This document shows positions 1 through 8,462 of a stretch of DNA of 64,000 nucleotides, piece after piece. The translations under genes and the position numbers were made by a program. The stretch comes from Advenella mimigardefordensis DPN7. GTDB lineage: Bacteria; Pseudomonadota; Gammaproteobacteria; Burkholderiales; Burkholderiaceae_B. The stretch's first letter is position 1; the number at the start of each line of letters is the position of its first letter. The notes under the pieces were generated by a model, which was given only the letters and a program-made list of their open reading frames with translations, made no database searches and was not told where the DNA came from. The stretch spans positions 4,464,001 to 4,528,000 of the forward strand of contig NZ_CP003915.1 in the NCBI RefSeq assembly GCF_000521505.1. Direction: 5' to 3'.

Positions 1-1019
1 GCCGGCATCAGCCGGGGATCGTCAATAAATGCCTTGAACAATGACTGCACGATTGTGCTGGCCTTATTGGCCATGCGCATCACCTTGTAGTGGCGGTACA
101 GATTCTGCATGAGAAACGCTTTGAGCGCATCGGCCTGCGTACGCATGTCATCGGAAAACTGCAGCAAGGCAGGCGCCTCCAGGACATCATCACGTGCTTC
201 AATGCGATGGGTGCGCAGATTATCCCTTGTGGTACGCGTCAGATCAACGATGAGTGCATTGATCATGCGGCGGATAATTTCGGCAATACGCCGACGGCCT
301 GTGACGTCGGGAAACAGACGACTTACTTCATCATGATAGGTGGCAAACAGTTGCACCTGGCGCATTTGTTCAATTGTGATAAGACCGGACCGCAGACCAT
401 CATCAATATCGTGATTGTTATAGGCGATTTCATCGGCCAGATTGGCCAGTTGCGCTTCCAGCCCAGGGCGCTTGCGGTCGATAAAGCGCTGACCGACTTC
501 ACCCAGCTGGCGTGCATGCGATAGCGAGCAATGCTTGAGAATGCCCTCGCGGGTTTCGAACGTGAGATTCAGTCCGTTGAACGAGGCATAGCGTTCCTCC
601 AGCTCATCGACCACCCGCAGGCTTTGCAGGTTATGCTCAAAGCCACCTGCGCCCGGACGCAGTGTTTGCATGGATTTGTGCAGGGCGTCCTGTCCCGCAT
701 GCCCAAACGGCGTGTGGCCCAGGTCATGGGCAAGCGAGATGGCTTCGGTCAGGTCTTCGTGCAAGCCCAGATTGCGTGCCACTGCACGGGCTATTTGCGC
801 CACTTCCAGACTGTGGGTCAGGCGCGTGCGGAATAAATCACCTTCGTGATTAACAAAGACCTGCGTTTTATATTCGAGCCGACGAAAAGCGCCACTATGG
901 ATGATACGATCGCGGTCCCGCTGGAAAGGGTCGCGCGCAGGATCGGTCTCTTCCGAATGCAGCCGTCCCCTGGAGTGGACAGGATGGGTCGCGTAGGACG
1001 CTAACGTGGACTGTGTCAT
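1..1019 (-). CDS. dgt: Deoxyguanosinetriphosphate triphosphohydrolase-like protein (C-terminus cut by window edge)
   Basis: HD-superfamily dNTP triphosphohydrolase that removes triphosphate from deoxynucleotides in the cytoplasm. I translated the minus strand by hand from the ATG at 1019 and found no stop down to base 1, giving 339 residues with the C-terminus outside the window. The first metal-ligand His is near residue 69 in RLTHS, and the diagnostic His-Asp pair is near residues 98-99 in [11 protein letters not shown]. An arginine-rich stretch comes before them ([11 protein letters not shown], then [11 protein letters not shown]), as in dGTPases. It lies 3 bases after the aroB stop, so it is probably the last gene of an aroK-aroB-dgt operon, an order common in betaproteobacteria. 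The family is certain; nucleotide preference cannot be read from the sequence. Confidence 0.93.
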   Translation of the reverse strand, partial: MTQSTLASYATHPVHSRGRLHSEETDPARDPFQRDRDRIIHSGAFRRLEYKTQVFVNHEGDLFRTRLTHSLEVAQIARAVARNLGLHEDLTEAISLAHDLGHTPFGHAGQDALHKSMQTLRPGAGGFEHNLQSLRVVDELEERYASFNGLNLTFETREGILKHCSLSHARQLGEVGQRFIDRKRPGLEAQLANLADEIAYNNHDIDDGLRSGLITIEQMRQVQLFATYHDEVSRLFPDVTGRRRIAEIIRRMINALIVDLTRTTRDNLRTHRIEARDDVLEAPALLQFSDDMRTQADALKAFLMQNLYRHYKVMRMANKASTIVQSLFKAFIDDPRLMP

Positions 1020-1022
1020 GCT

Positions 1023-2171
1023 TTACGCCTGTGTTGCAGTCATATCGCGAGTCTGAACAGCGCTGCGATCAATGGCAATGTCACCCACTGTTTCGCTGAG
1101 CGTTTCCTGAACCAGATTCAGGGGCGCGGCCTGGACCACTGCCTGGCCGATGGCTGGCAAAAGGACATAACGGATTTCGCCGCCTTCGGTTTTTTTATCG
1201 CCCTGCATGAAATCCAGCCAGCTATCCTCGCCAAGATCGGGTGCGATGTCCGGACAGCCAATGGCGCGCACCAGCGCACGCACACGTTCGATGTCGGCAG
1301 CCGAAAGGCCCAGCAGCTTGCCCGAGAGCACGGCAGCCTGGACCAGCCCGCAGGCAACCGCCTCGCCATGCAGCCAGGTGCCAAAACCCAGACCGGCCTC
1401 GATCGCATGACCGAAGGTGTGGCCCAGATTCAGAATGGCGCGCAGGCCTGTTTCCTTTTCGTCTGCCGAGACAACCTGCGCCTTCAGCTCACAGCAACGC
1501 GCGATGGCATAAGCCAGCGTGTCAGCATCCAGCGCCACCAGCTGCGCGACATTGCTTTCGCACCATTCAAAAAAGGCGCGATCCAGGATCAGGCCATATT
1601 TGATGACTTCCGCCAGCCCGGCCGACACTTCGCGGGCAGGCAGGGTGCGCAGGACATGAATGTCGATATCCACGCTCACCGGCTGATAGAACGCGCCGAT
1701 CATGTTTTTGCCCAGCGGGTGGTTAACCGCCGTCTTGCCGCCCACCGAGGAATCAACCTGGGCCAGCAGCGTGGTGGGAATCTGCATATAGCGAATGCCC
1801 CGCATATAGGTTGCCGCCGCAAACCCGGCCATGTCGCCGATAACACCGCCGCCCAATGCCAGAATGACGGCACGGCGGTCCAGTTTTTCGCTGAGCATGC
1901 GGTCATAAATGGTATTGAGAGTGTCGAGCGACTTGAAGGATTCGCCATCGGGCACGATGATGGTAAAAACCGGTTTGTTCAGGTCTGCCAGGGCCTGACG
2001 CAGTGCGTTGCCATACAGCCCGTCAACGACAGGATTGCTGATGATGACCAGCCGAGTGGCATTGGCCGGGACGGAATCCGCGACGTGTTGCAGGCGGCCC
2101 GGCGCAATATGAATAGGGTATTGTCCTGCAGATGTGGCGACATGAACAGGAGCCATCGGTTTCGAAGCCAT
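1023..2171 (-). CDS. aroB: 3-dehydroquinate synthase
   Basis: Converts DAHP to 3-dehydroquinate, step 2 of the shikimate pathway, using NAD and a divalent metal in the cytoplasm. The 382-residue protein has the NAD-binding glycine motif LGGGVIGD at about 106-113, the substrate loop VDSSVGGKTAVNHP at 139-152, the metal Glu in GLAEVIKYG and the metal histidines in LNLGHTFGHAIE. Two in-frame ATG codons (2171 and 2156) sit in a 12-base tandem duplication, so the true start may be five codons later. It is 8 bases downstream of aroK and 3 bases upstream of dgt. The length is slightly above the usual 355-370 because of the N- and C-terminal tails. Confidence 0.97.
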   Translation of the reverse strand: MASKPMAPVHVATSAGQYPIHIAPGRLQHVADSVPANATRLVIISNPVVDGLYGNALRQALADLNKPVFTIIVPDGESFKSLDTLNTIYDRMLSEKLDRRAVILALGGGVIGDMAGFAAATYMRGIRYMQIPTTLLAQVDSSVGGKTAVNHPLGKNMIGAFYQPVSVDIDIHVLRTLPAREVSAGLAEVIKYGLILDRAFFEWCESNVAQLVALDADTLAYAIARCCELKAQVVSADEKETGLRAILNLGHTFGHAIEAGLGFGTWLHGEAVACGLVQAAVLSGKLLGLSAADIERVRALVRAIGCPDIAPDLGEDSWLDFMQGDKKTEGGEIRYVLLPAIGQAVVQAAPLNLVQETLSETVGDIAIDRSAVQTRDMTATQA

Positions 2172-2179
2172 CGGTTTGT

Positions 2180-2746
2180 TTAACCTCGTTGTTGGTAGTC
2201 TTTCAATAGTTGGTCAATTGCGTCGAGCACCGTATTGATGGAGCCATGGCTGGTTTCAATCGTGAAATCGGCCAGACGCTCATAAATGGGTTCGCGCTGT
2301 TTTAACAGTTCAACGATACGCGCTTTGGGATTGGCCGTCAGCAACATCGGGCGATTTTTGTCCTTTGCGACTCGCCGAAAGAGTTCGTCGCTGCCCGCCT
2401 TCAGATACAGCACAATGCCGCGTGTGCGCAGCAGTTCCTGATTCTCGGGCGCGACAACTGCGCCGCCCCCGGTCGCCAGGACCAGGTCACGACGCAGGGT
2501 GATCTCCTGCAGCACCTGCGTTTCACGACGCCGAAACCCGGCTTCGCCCTCAATATCGAAGATGGTTGGAATACTGACTCCGCAGCGCGCCTCCAGCTCG
2601 TGATCCAGATCGAGAAACTCCCGGCCCAGCGAGCGGGCCAGGCCGCGGCCGATCGTTGTTTTGCCGGCGCCCATCATGCCGATAAGGAAAATGGGCGCCT
2701 GCCCGGTATGGCGGACAGGGGAATTGTCCTGTTCTGTATGCTGCAT
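2180..2746 (-). CDS. aroK: Shikimate kinase
   Basis: ATP-dependent phosphorylation of shikimate at the 3-hydroxyl, in the cytoplasm. The 188-residue NMP-kinase-fold protein has a Walker A GMMGAGKTT at about 23-31, shikimate-binding Asp residues in FLDLDHE, Arg residues in GFRRRE at about 71-75, the substrate-binding GGG near 93 and the lid segment KNRPML. About 17 residues precede the first beta strand, so translation might begin at an internal codon, though no other ATG is obvious there. It is the first gene of the minus-strand aroK-aroB-dgt unit and is divergent from the PBP1a gene. In many betaproteobacteria pilMNOPQ lies between these two; here it is absent. Confidence 0.97.
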   Translation of the reverse strand: MQHTEQDNSPVRHTGQAPIFLIGMMGAGKTTIGRGLARSLGREFLDLDHELEARCGVSIPTIFDIEGEAGFRRRETQVLQEITLRRDLVLATGGGAVVAPENQELLRTRGIVLYLKAGSDELFRRVAKDKNRPMLLTANPKARIVELLKQREPIYERLADFTIETSHGSINTVLDAIDQLLKDYQQRG

Positions 2747-2954
2747 GTACGTATAAAGGTTTTTCTCCCGGTTACGCCGGGGCGTGAAAATACAGAGGTT
2801 CGGTGACCCTTGTCAAAGAAATGACACCATGTTTTCAAGTATTTGTCGTATATTTGTTGCAACATAGCACATGTACACCACACAGCACAATTCAGTTACA
2901 GAAAGAGCCGAAAATTTCAGCTTTTCCCGGCAGAAGGGATTAAAATTGCCTGCG

Positions 2955-5405
2955 ATGAGTACACCTAAACCCAACTCCCCTCGTAAAACTGTGCAGCGCT
3001 CGAGCGCAGGCTCGCGCATAGGCCGGTTCCTTTTTCAATCCATCATATTCTGCATTGGCCTGGGGCTTTGCGGTTTGTTGCTGGGTACCCTGGCCGTTGC
3101 GCTAACCTGGCCGAATCTGCCGGATCTGAAGGCGATGACCGATTATCGCCCGCGGGTGCCGTTGCGCGTTTACACGGCAGACAAAATCCTGCTGGCCGAA
3201 TACGGTGAAGAGCGCCGGAATGTATTGCGCTTCAACGAAATTCCCGATGTGATGAAACATGCGTTGCTGGCGGCAGAAGATGATAACTTCTACAACCACG
3301 GCGGGGTTGACTGGTCTGGTGTAGGCCGTGCGGTTATTGCAAACGTGGTTTCCGGTGCCAAGGCGCAGGGCGCCAGTACCATTACCATGCAGGTAGCACG
3401 AAATTTCTACCTGTCCTCGGAAAAGTCCTTTATCCGGAAGTTCTACGAACTGATGCTCACTTATAAGATTGAGCAGAACCTGAGCAAGGACCAGATTCTT
3501 GAACTGTATCTGAACCAGATCTATCTGGGGCATCGTTCCTACGGTTTTGCCGCAGCCTCCCGCACCTACTACGGCAAACCGCTGTCAGAAGTAAGTATTG
3601 CCGAAGCGGCCCTGCTGGCCGGTATTCCCAAGGCCCCCTCCCGCTTTAATCCGCGCGCCAATCTGAAACGTGCGGTAGCACGCCAGCATTACGTGCTGGA
3701 TCGCATGGAAAAGCTCGGTTATATTACCCCCGAGCAGCATCAGGAGGCCCTGGCTCAGAAAATCGTTCTGCGTGACAATACGCAGGAAACGCCGGAAACC
3801 ACCTTTGCCCGTCACGGACAGTACGTCGCGGAGCTGGCCAGGCAGCTCATGTACAACGTCTACAAAGACAATGTATACGGCCGTGGTCTGAGCGTTTACA
3901 CCACGATCCGTTCGCAGGACCAGGAAGTGGCTTATCACGCAGTGCGTGACGGCATTATGTCGTACACGCGCAGAAAACCCTATCCCGGCCCGGCCGCCCA
4001 GGTTGACCTGCCCGCAGGCATTGAGAACAACACGGAACGGTTTGATCTTGCACTTGAAGAGATTCGCAATAAATACCGCGACAGTGATGATCTGGTAACA
4101 GCCGTTGTACTCTCGGCCAGTGCCAGCAAAGTCGTCGCAGCGCGCACGCCCGAGCAAATCTATGAGCTTAGCGGCAAGTCTCTGGGCTACGTAAAACGCG
4201 CTCTGACCAATAGCGGACCGACTTCGCGCCGGATTCAGCGTGGTTCCGTGATCTATCTGCAGAAAGTGGACAACACCTGGACAATCATCAATATGCCGAC
4301 GGTCGAAGGCGCGTTCATTTCCCTGAATCCGCAAAACGGCGCAATCGAATCGATGATCGGTGGGTTTGATTTCAACCGGGGCGACTTTAACCGTGTCACT
4401 CAGGCCTGGCGTCAGCCCGGTTCTACCTTCAAACCCTTTGTGTACGCAGCAGGCCTTGAGCGCGGCGTTACGCCGGGTACCAATATCTCGGACCAGCCTT
4501 TCCATCTGAGTGCGGCGCAGACACGCAGCAAGCCCTGGAGTCCCAAGAACTACGGTAATTCGTACTCCTACAGCCAGACCATGCGTCAGGGCCTGTACAA
4601 ATCCAAAAACATGGTGTCTATCCGTATTCTGCAAACGGTGGGGCCGGAATTTGCCAGCGAGTTCATCTCCCGCTTTGGTTTTGACCCGGCACGCCAGCCA
4701 CCCAAAAGCGCATACCTGACCATGGCACTGGGTGCGGGCAGTGTCACGCCGCTGCAAATGGCCAGCGCCTACTCGGTGTTTGCCAATGGCGGTTACCGTG
4801 TTAATCCATACATCATTGACTCTGTTGTGGATATTTCCACAGGACGCGTCATCATGAAAGCGCAGCCTGCGATGGCTGGCGACGAAGCCAACCGCGTACT
4901 GGATCCGCGTACGGCCTATGTGATGAACGATCTGCTGCGCGGCGTCGCCAAATCAGGCACTGCCGCCAGAACCCAGGCGACACTGAAACGCGGCGACATT
5001 GGCGGCAAAACCGGCACCACCAACCAGTCCTACGATGCCTGGTTTGCCGGGTTTACTCCCAAGCTGGTGGGCATCTCCTGGCTGGGCTTTGACCAGCCCA
5101 AATCGCTGGGTGACAAGGAAACCGGGGGCGGAGCCGCCATGCCGATCTGGCTCAGCTATATGCAAACTGCCCTCAAGAAAGTACCTGTTACCCCTCCTGG
5201 CCCCATACCAGAAGGGCTGGCCAAGGTGGGAGATAACTTCTACTTCTCAGAATTCCCGCTGGGTAAGGCTTTGGCCAACATCGGCGTGTCGGGTGCCGGT
5301 CGCGATCCGAACGCGGCCAAGCCAGCCGGCTCACAATCGGGTGATGCCATCGGTAAGGCCCTGGAGTCCTTCAACCCCATGGGTGGGCCACCGATACGGT
5401 TTTAG
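2955..5405 (+). CDS. mrcA: Penicillin-binding protein 1A (bifunctional transglycosylase/transpeptidase)
   Basis: Class A PBP that polymerises glycan strands and cross-links peptides on the outer face of the inner membrane. From the ATG at 2955 it has 816 residues; an in-frame ATG at 2871 would add 28 hydrophilic residues and is less likely. The order is a short basic cytoplasmic tail, one membrane helix (FCIGLGLCGLLLGTLAVAL), a GT51 domain with catalytic Glu near 108 in AAEDDNFYNHGG and the QGASTITMQ motif, then an OB-like insert and the transpeptidase. The latter has SxxK in GSTFKPF near 490, SxN in SKN near 549 and KTGTTN near 684. All catalytic motifs are intact. The gene is divergent from aroK. 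Confidence 0.97.
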   Translation: MSTPKPNSPRKTVQRSSAGSRIGRFLFQSIIFCIGLGLCGLLLGTLAVALTWPNLPDLKAMTDYRPRVPLRVYTADKILLAEYGEERRNVLRFNEIPDVMKHALLAAEDDNFYNHGGVDWSGVGRAVIANVVSGAKAQGASTITMQVARNFYLSSEKSFIRKFYELMLTYKIEQNLSKDQILELYLNQIYLGHRSYGFAAASRTYYGKPLSEVSIAEAALLAGIPKAPSRFNPRANLKRAVARQHYVLDRMEKLGYITPEQHQEALAQKIVLRDNTQETPETTFARHGQYVAELARQLMYNVYKDNVYGRGLSVYTTIRSQDQEVAYHAVRDGIMSYTRRKPYPGPAAQVDLPAGIENNTERFDLALEEIRNKYRDSDDLVTAVVLSASASKVVAARTPEQIYELSGKSLGYVKRALTNSGPTSRRIQRGSVIYLQKVDNTWTIINMPTVEGAFISLNPQNGAIESMIGGFDFNRGDFNRVTQAWRQPGSTFKPFVYAAGLERGVTPGTNISDQPFHLSAAQTRSKPWSPKNYGNSYSYSQTMRQGLYKSKNMVSIRILQTVGPEFASEFISRFGFDPARQPPKSAYLTMALGAGSVTPLQMASAYSVFANGGYRVNPYIIDSVVDISTGRVIMKAQPAMAGDEANRVLDPRTAYVMNDLLRGVAKSGTAARTQATLKRGDIGGKTGTTNQSYDAWFAGFTPKLVGISWLGFDQPKSLGDKETGGGAAMPIWLSYMQTALKKVPVTPPGPIPEGLAKVGDNFYFSEFPLGKALANIGVSGAGRDPNAAKPAGSQSGDAIGKALESFNPMGGPPIRF

Positions 5406-5520
5406 GCGGTCTGAGGCGGTCTGAGGTAGCGGCGAGCAGTCAGATGCTGATAAATGATCTGGCAACGGCTGGCAGTGAGCCAGGAATACTAAAATGACTC
5501 ATGCATGGACGCGCAAAAAA

Positions 5521-5565
5521 ACGCCCCAAAAGTTGGACATCAATCCAATCTTTGGGGTGTTTTTT
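5521..5565 (+). terminator. Inverted repeat with T-run downstream of mrcA, probably the left end of an IS3-type remnant
   Basis: Arms at 5521-5537 and 5544-5560 pair over 17 positions with two mismatches around a 6-base CATCAA loop, and T residues run to 5565. It could terminate mrcA transcription, about 115 bases after the stop. However, it directly abuts a transposase-like ATG, so it may originally belong to the leader of an insertion sequence. Both uses may apply. Confidence 0.55.
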
Positions 5566-5709
5566 ATGACGAAGTATGATGAGCAGTTCAAACTGCCAGT
5601 AGTTCAGAACGCCGAAGCGAGTGGACAAGGCGTTGCTCGATTACCCAGCAGGCATGCCTATTTTGCAACGCCTTGTCCCGCATCGAATATGCGCGTACCG
5701 AATATTTGA
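5566..5709 (+). mobile_element. Truncated IS3-family OrfA (transposase helix-turn-helix) remnant
   Basis: Reading from the ATG at 5566 gives MTKYDEQFKLPVVQ followed by a short degenerate stretch containing GVARLPSRHA. The beginning resembles IS3-family OrfA proteins, which start with a motif like MTKYDEQFKL and continue into a helix-turn-helix. Here it stops after about 47 residues, with no DDE-domain OrfB nearby, so it is a non-functional relic. The inverted-repeat leader just upstream (5521-5565) looks like the outer left part of the element. No right end or target duplication was found before cyaY. The assignment rests on my memory of OrfA N-termini, not on a search. Confidence 0.55.
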
Positions 5710-5842
5710 TATAGCCACCATGTTCGCTGAACAGCGAATGATCTTCCTGACAATCAGATCGTAACGCTGGTCAGCGTATTACACCGCCAAACTTGCGGTC
5801 TACAGGATGCTGCGCAGCGCATTTTTTGAAGTGATTGATGGA

Positions 5843-6172
5843 TCAAAGTGCGACCACCAGCGGCTGGCCGATAATCTCGGAAAAAATGCTGCTCAGGTTG
5901 TCCTGAAGCGTCGTGCCTGTGCGGGTGTCTACCCAGTTGCTGTTATCGAACTTGTAATGAAAGCCGCCAGAGGGCGCTGCAACCCACATTTCCTGTAACG
6001 GTGCCTGACTGTTGACCACTACGTGGGTTTTCTGATTGAATACAATAGTCAGGACCTGGCCGCTACGGCTGGCGTCCAGATCAATATCCAGCGTTTCAAA
6101 CCAGTTGTCGGCCTGTTCATGGATCTTGTCCAGGATGGCGTCTGCGCGTGCAAGAAATTCTGATTCAGTCAT
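5843..6172 (-). CDS. cyaY: Frataxin-like iron donor CyaY
   Basis: Small acidic frataxin homologue that binds iron and modulates IscS-dependent Fe-S cluster assembly in the cytoplasm. From the ATG at 6172 it has 109 residues, the usual size; a longer frame to 6244 would add 24 residues that do not look like frataxin. Family features are an acidic first helix (MTESEFLARADAILDKIHEQ), the central strand LDIDLDASRSGQVLTIVF, and the conserved WVAAPSGGFHYKF and NWVDTRTG segments. It is divergent from lptM with about 34 bases between the start codons, so their promoters must overlap. The cyaY-lptM-lysA order next to mrcA is typical of Burkholderiales. Confidence 0.95.
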   Translation of the reverse strand: MTESEFLARADAILDKIHEQADNWFETLDIDLDASRSGQVLTIVFNQKTHVVVNSQAPLQEMWVAAPSGGFHYKFDNSNWVDTRTGTTLQDNLSSIFSEIIGQPLVVAL

Positions 6173-6206
6173 AATATGGTTCTGTAAAAATTTAAAAGGG
6201 TGTGCC

Positions 6207-6470
6207 GTGTCTGCGCCAAGTATAAAACGCCTTGTAGCCTTCATTGTAACCCTCCTTGTTGGGAGTGTGGGTTTAACGGCTTGCGGCTATAAAGCGCCAC
6301 TGTATCTGCCCACGCCGGAGCAAAAGCAGAAAATGCAGGAGCGCGAAGAACGCATCAAAGCCCGCAAGGCGAAGGCCGAGGCAGAGAAAAAAGCGAAGCA
6401 GCAGGCATCCGATGACGCCGCAGCCGCTGGTAAACCTGCCGCCAGCACCGATGCAACCGCTGCACCGTGA
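6207..6470 (+). CDS. lptM: LPS-assembly lipoprotein LptM (YifL family)
   Basis: Small outer-membrane lipoprotein of the family shown in E. coli to assist LptD disulfide maturation. The best start is GTG at 6207, with AAAAGGG six bases upstream; it gives 87 residues. A basic N-terminus is followed by a hydrophobic stretch and a lipobox LTAC with the lipidated Cys at about 26. The mature protein begins CGYKAPLYLP, close to the family signature CGxKGPLYxP. The remainder is a charged Lys/Glu-rich helix (residues 36-65) and an Ala-rich tail. Transcription must start within the short gap shared with cyaY. The identification rests on the lipobox plus the signature, and on the neighbours. Confidence 0.85.
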   Translation: MSAPSIKRLVAFIVTLLVGSVGLTACGYKAPLYLPTPEQKQKMQEREERIKARKAKAEAEKKAKQQASDDAAAAGKPAASTDATAAP

Positions 6471-6776
6471 GGGCCAACTGCCAATGCACTGCCAGACGGT
6501 TACCGTGTAACCTGTCACGTCAGATTGTTGATCGCAAGTGCGGGGGCGCGTGTCACAGCCCGTCTAATAGACGCGGCGCATCGCCTGATCTGAAGCGCCT
6601 GTTGCACGATCTGAAGCGCCTGTTGCATTGACTGCGGGACGGCATGTACGTTCCCGCTACACAGGCCGCCCGTGTTCACCATTATGCTATCTGTTGTTAA
6701 CCCATTTTCTGTCATCTTCGTATGACATCCCCTGTATGACATTCCCTATTAATTGTTTCAATAACTACTGTTTATC
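6471..6776. repeat. Intergenic region lptM-lysA with short tandem duplications
   Basis: No gene is supported here. Two perfect 20-base copies of GATCTGAAGCGCCTGTTGCA lie at 6587-6606 and 6608-6627, one base apart. Just before lysA a 14-base near-duplicate (GTATGACATCCCCT / GTATGACATTCCCT) lies at about 6719-6746. A small palindrome CGTCTAATAGACG is at 6561-6573. No confident promoter or terminator was found, although the lysA promoter presumably lies here. Confidence 0.75.
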
Positions 6777-8075
6777 ATGTCTGAACTGAATGCCCCGGCG
6801 GGTGCACCCTTTTTTCACTATGACGGCGCGCAGCTCATGGCCGAGTCCGTTTCTGTTTCCGAACTGGCAGCACGTTTCGGCACTCCGCTGTACGTTTATT
6901 CTCGCGCTGCCCTCAAAGCGGCCTGGGAATCCTATGCGCAGCCGCTGACAAACCGCAACGCACTCGTCTGTTTCGGCATGAAAGCCAATTCCAATCTGGC
7001 TGTGTTGCAGCAATTTGCGCAATGGGGCAGCGGTTTCGACATTGTTTCCGGCGGCGAGCTGGCCCGCGCCCTAAAAGCGGGTGCCCGGCCCGACACCATC
7101 GTTTTTTCTGGCGTGGGCAAGCAGGACTGGGAAATTGAAGCGGCACTGCAGGCGGGCGTTAAGTGCTTTAATGTAGAGTCTACCGACGAGCTGGAACGCA
7201 TTTCCCTGATCGCAAGCCAGCTTGGCTGCACCGCGCCGGTGTCTCTGCGCGTTAATCCGGACGTGGATGCCAAGACCCATCCCTATATTTCTACCGGTCT
7301 GAAGGACAATAAATTCGGCATTGCAATTGAAATAGCCGCAGAGGTTTACCAGCGGGCTGCCGTGCTGCCTGGCATCCGGATTGTTGGCGTAGATTGCCAT
7401 ATCGGATCCCAGATCACACAGATCGAACCGTATCTGGACGCACTCGAACGCCTGCTGAATCTGCTCGATACCCTGGCCGGCCTGGGCATTCGGCTGGAGC
7501 ACCTGGATATCGGCGGCGGTCTGGGTATTCGTTATCAGGACGAGACACCTATCGCCCCAGCCTTGCTGCTGGACGCGGTGTTCGCCATGCTTGAGAGCCG
7601 TGGTTATGACTATTTGCAGCTGGTTCTGGAACCCGGGCGTTCGCTGGTGGGCAATGCCGGCATTCTGGTGACCCGGGTGCAGTACCTGAAACACCATGAG
7701 AGCAAGAATTTTGCGATTGTGGATGCGGCCATGAACGATCTGCTGCGCCCCACCCTGTACGACGCCTGGCACGGGGTGCTGCCGGTTCTGTGCCCCACAG
7801 ACGCCAGCCACACAGCCCAGTCCCGCGTATACGACATTGTCGGCCCGATCTGCGAGAGCGGCGACTGGCTGGCCCGCGACCGCCAACTGCGACTGCAGCA
7901 AAATGATTTGCTGGCAATCGAGTCGGCTGGCGCCTATGGCTTTGTGATGTCGGGCCAGTACAACACCCGGCCCCGGTGTGCAGAAGTGATGGTGGATGGG
8001 GATCAGACCTATCTGATCCGCCCCCGTGAAACCGTTGAGCAATTGTTCGCTTCGGAGCAGATGCTGCCTGTCTGA
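6777..8075 (+). CDS. lysA: Diaminopimelate decarboxylase
   Basis: PLP enzyme that decarboxylates meso-diaminopimelate to L-lysine, the last lysine step, in the cytoplasm. The 432-residue fold-type III (alanine racemase-like) protein has the PLP Lys near residue 69 in CFGMKANSN, the HIGSQI motif, the phosphate-binding GGGLG segment (DIGGGLGIRY), the EPGRSLVGNAG motif and the substrate/interface motif CESGDWLARD. The C-terminal barrel includes AGAYGFVMSGQYNTRPR, typical of LysA rather than ornithine/arginine decarboxylases. It follows lptM, as in many Burkholderiales, and ends at a clear intrinsic terminator 50 bases downstream. Confidence 0.97.
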   Translation: MSELNAPAGAPFFHYDGAQLMAESVSVSELAARFGTPLYVYSRAALKAAWESYAQPLTNRNALVCFGMKANSNLAVLQQFAQWGSGFDIVSGGELARALKAGARPDTIVFSGVGKQDWEIEAALQAGVKCFNVESTDELERISLIASQLGCTAPVSLRVNPDVDAKTHPYISTGLKDNKFGIAIEIAAEVYQRAAVLPGIRIVGVDCHIGSQITQIEPYLDALERLLNLLDTLAGLGIRLEHLDIGGGLGIRYQDETPIAPALLLDAVFAMLESRGYDYLQLVLEPGRSLVGNAGILVTRVQYLKHHESKNFAIVDAAMNDLLRPTLYDAWHGVLPVLCPTDASHTAQSRVYDIVGPICESGDWLARDRQLRLQQNDLLAIESAGAYGFVMSGQYNTRPRCAEVMVDGDQTYLIRPRETVEQLFASEQMLPV

Positions 8076-8123
8076 TAGCGGCTGATGCCAACCAATACGG
8101 GCCATTGCCCGAGTGATAAACCA

Positions 8124-8156
8124 AAGCGAGTGCCCCTCCCGGCATTCGCTTTTTTC
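8124..8156 (+). terminator. Intrinsic terminator after lysA
   Basis: Stem AAGCGAGTGCC (8124-8134) pairs with GGCATTCGCTT (8141-8151) through one G-T wobble around a 6-base loop, followed by a run of T to 8156. It lies 49 bases after the lysA stop, in the right orientation. Confidence 0.85.
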
Positions 8157-8379
8157 TTCAGGGCCAGCGTATAAGAGCCCCTGGACTGTGTGCCACGTGC
8201 CGCGCGTCTCACGCCTGTCTATTGCGGCTTCTGTCTGATCCGTCTATACCCCCCGACCCTGCCTGTCGCGCCATAAAGGCCGGTAAGTGCTTTGGATTGC
8301 GACTGGTAGCCTGCATCCGCGTTGATACACGCCTGCCGCCTTATTCATTTACGTTACTTTCTTATATCTGGATATATAA

Positions 8380-8416
8380 ATAAGAATTCTCTATTTTACG
8401 TATAAAAATTCCTTAT
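8380..8416. promoter_or_regulatory. A+T-rich inverted repeat upstream of the dioxygenase/ABC operon
   Basis: Half-sites ATAAGAATT (8380-8388) and AATTCCTTAT (8407-8416) form an inverted repeat with one extra base, spaced by 18 bases, 47 bases before the ATG at 8463. Placement in an A+T-rich promoter region suggests a regulator site. In related organisms sulfonate genes are controlled by LysR-type CysB/Cbl proteins, which bind A+T-rich imperfect repeats; that link is inference only. Confidence 0.4.
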
Positions 8417-8462
8417 ATACAGTAGTCATATCTGATCCCCTTTTTTGCTTTTTTGGTTATCT

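Larger units (their letters stand above)
5406..5842. other. Intergenic region mrcA-cyaY
   Basis: Apart from the hairpin and IS remnant listed separately, this stretch holds an 11-base tandem duplication of GGCGGTCTGAG directly overlapping and following the mrcA stop (about 5404-5427). Bases 5710-5842 show no supported gene or regulatory site. Confidence 0.6.
8076..8462. other. Intergenic region lysA to dioxygenase gene
   Basis: It contains the lysA terminator (8124-8156) and, from about 8340 onward, a markedly A+T-rich segment that contrasts with the G+C-rich flanks and presumably carries the promoter of the following operon. Bases 8157-8340 show nothing I can assign. Confidence 0.6.

Noticed and set aside
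90..524. Frames on the plus strand at the left edge
   Set aside because: They are antisense to dgt, whose minus-strand frame I checked to be open throughout.
3585..4757. 390-residue frame on the minus strand inside the PBP1a gene
   Set aside because: Fully antisense to catalytic PBP1a sequence with no domain signs.
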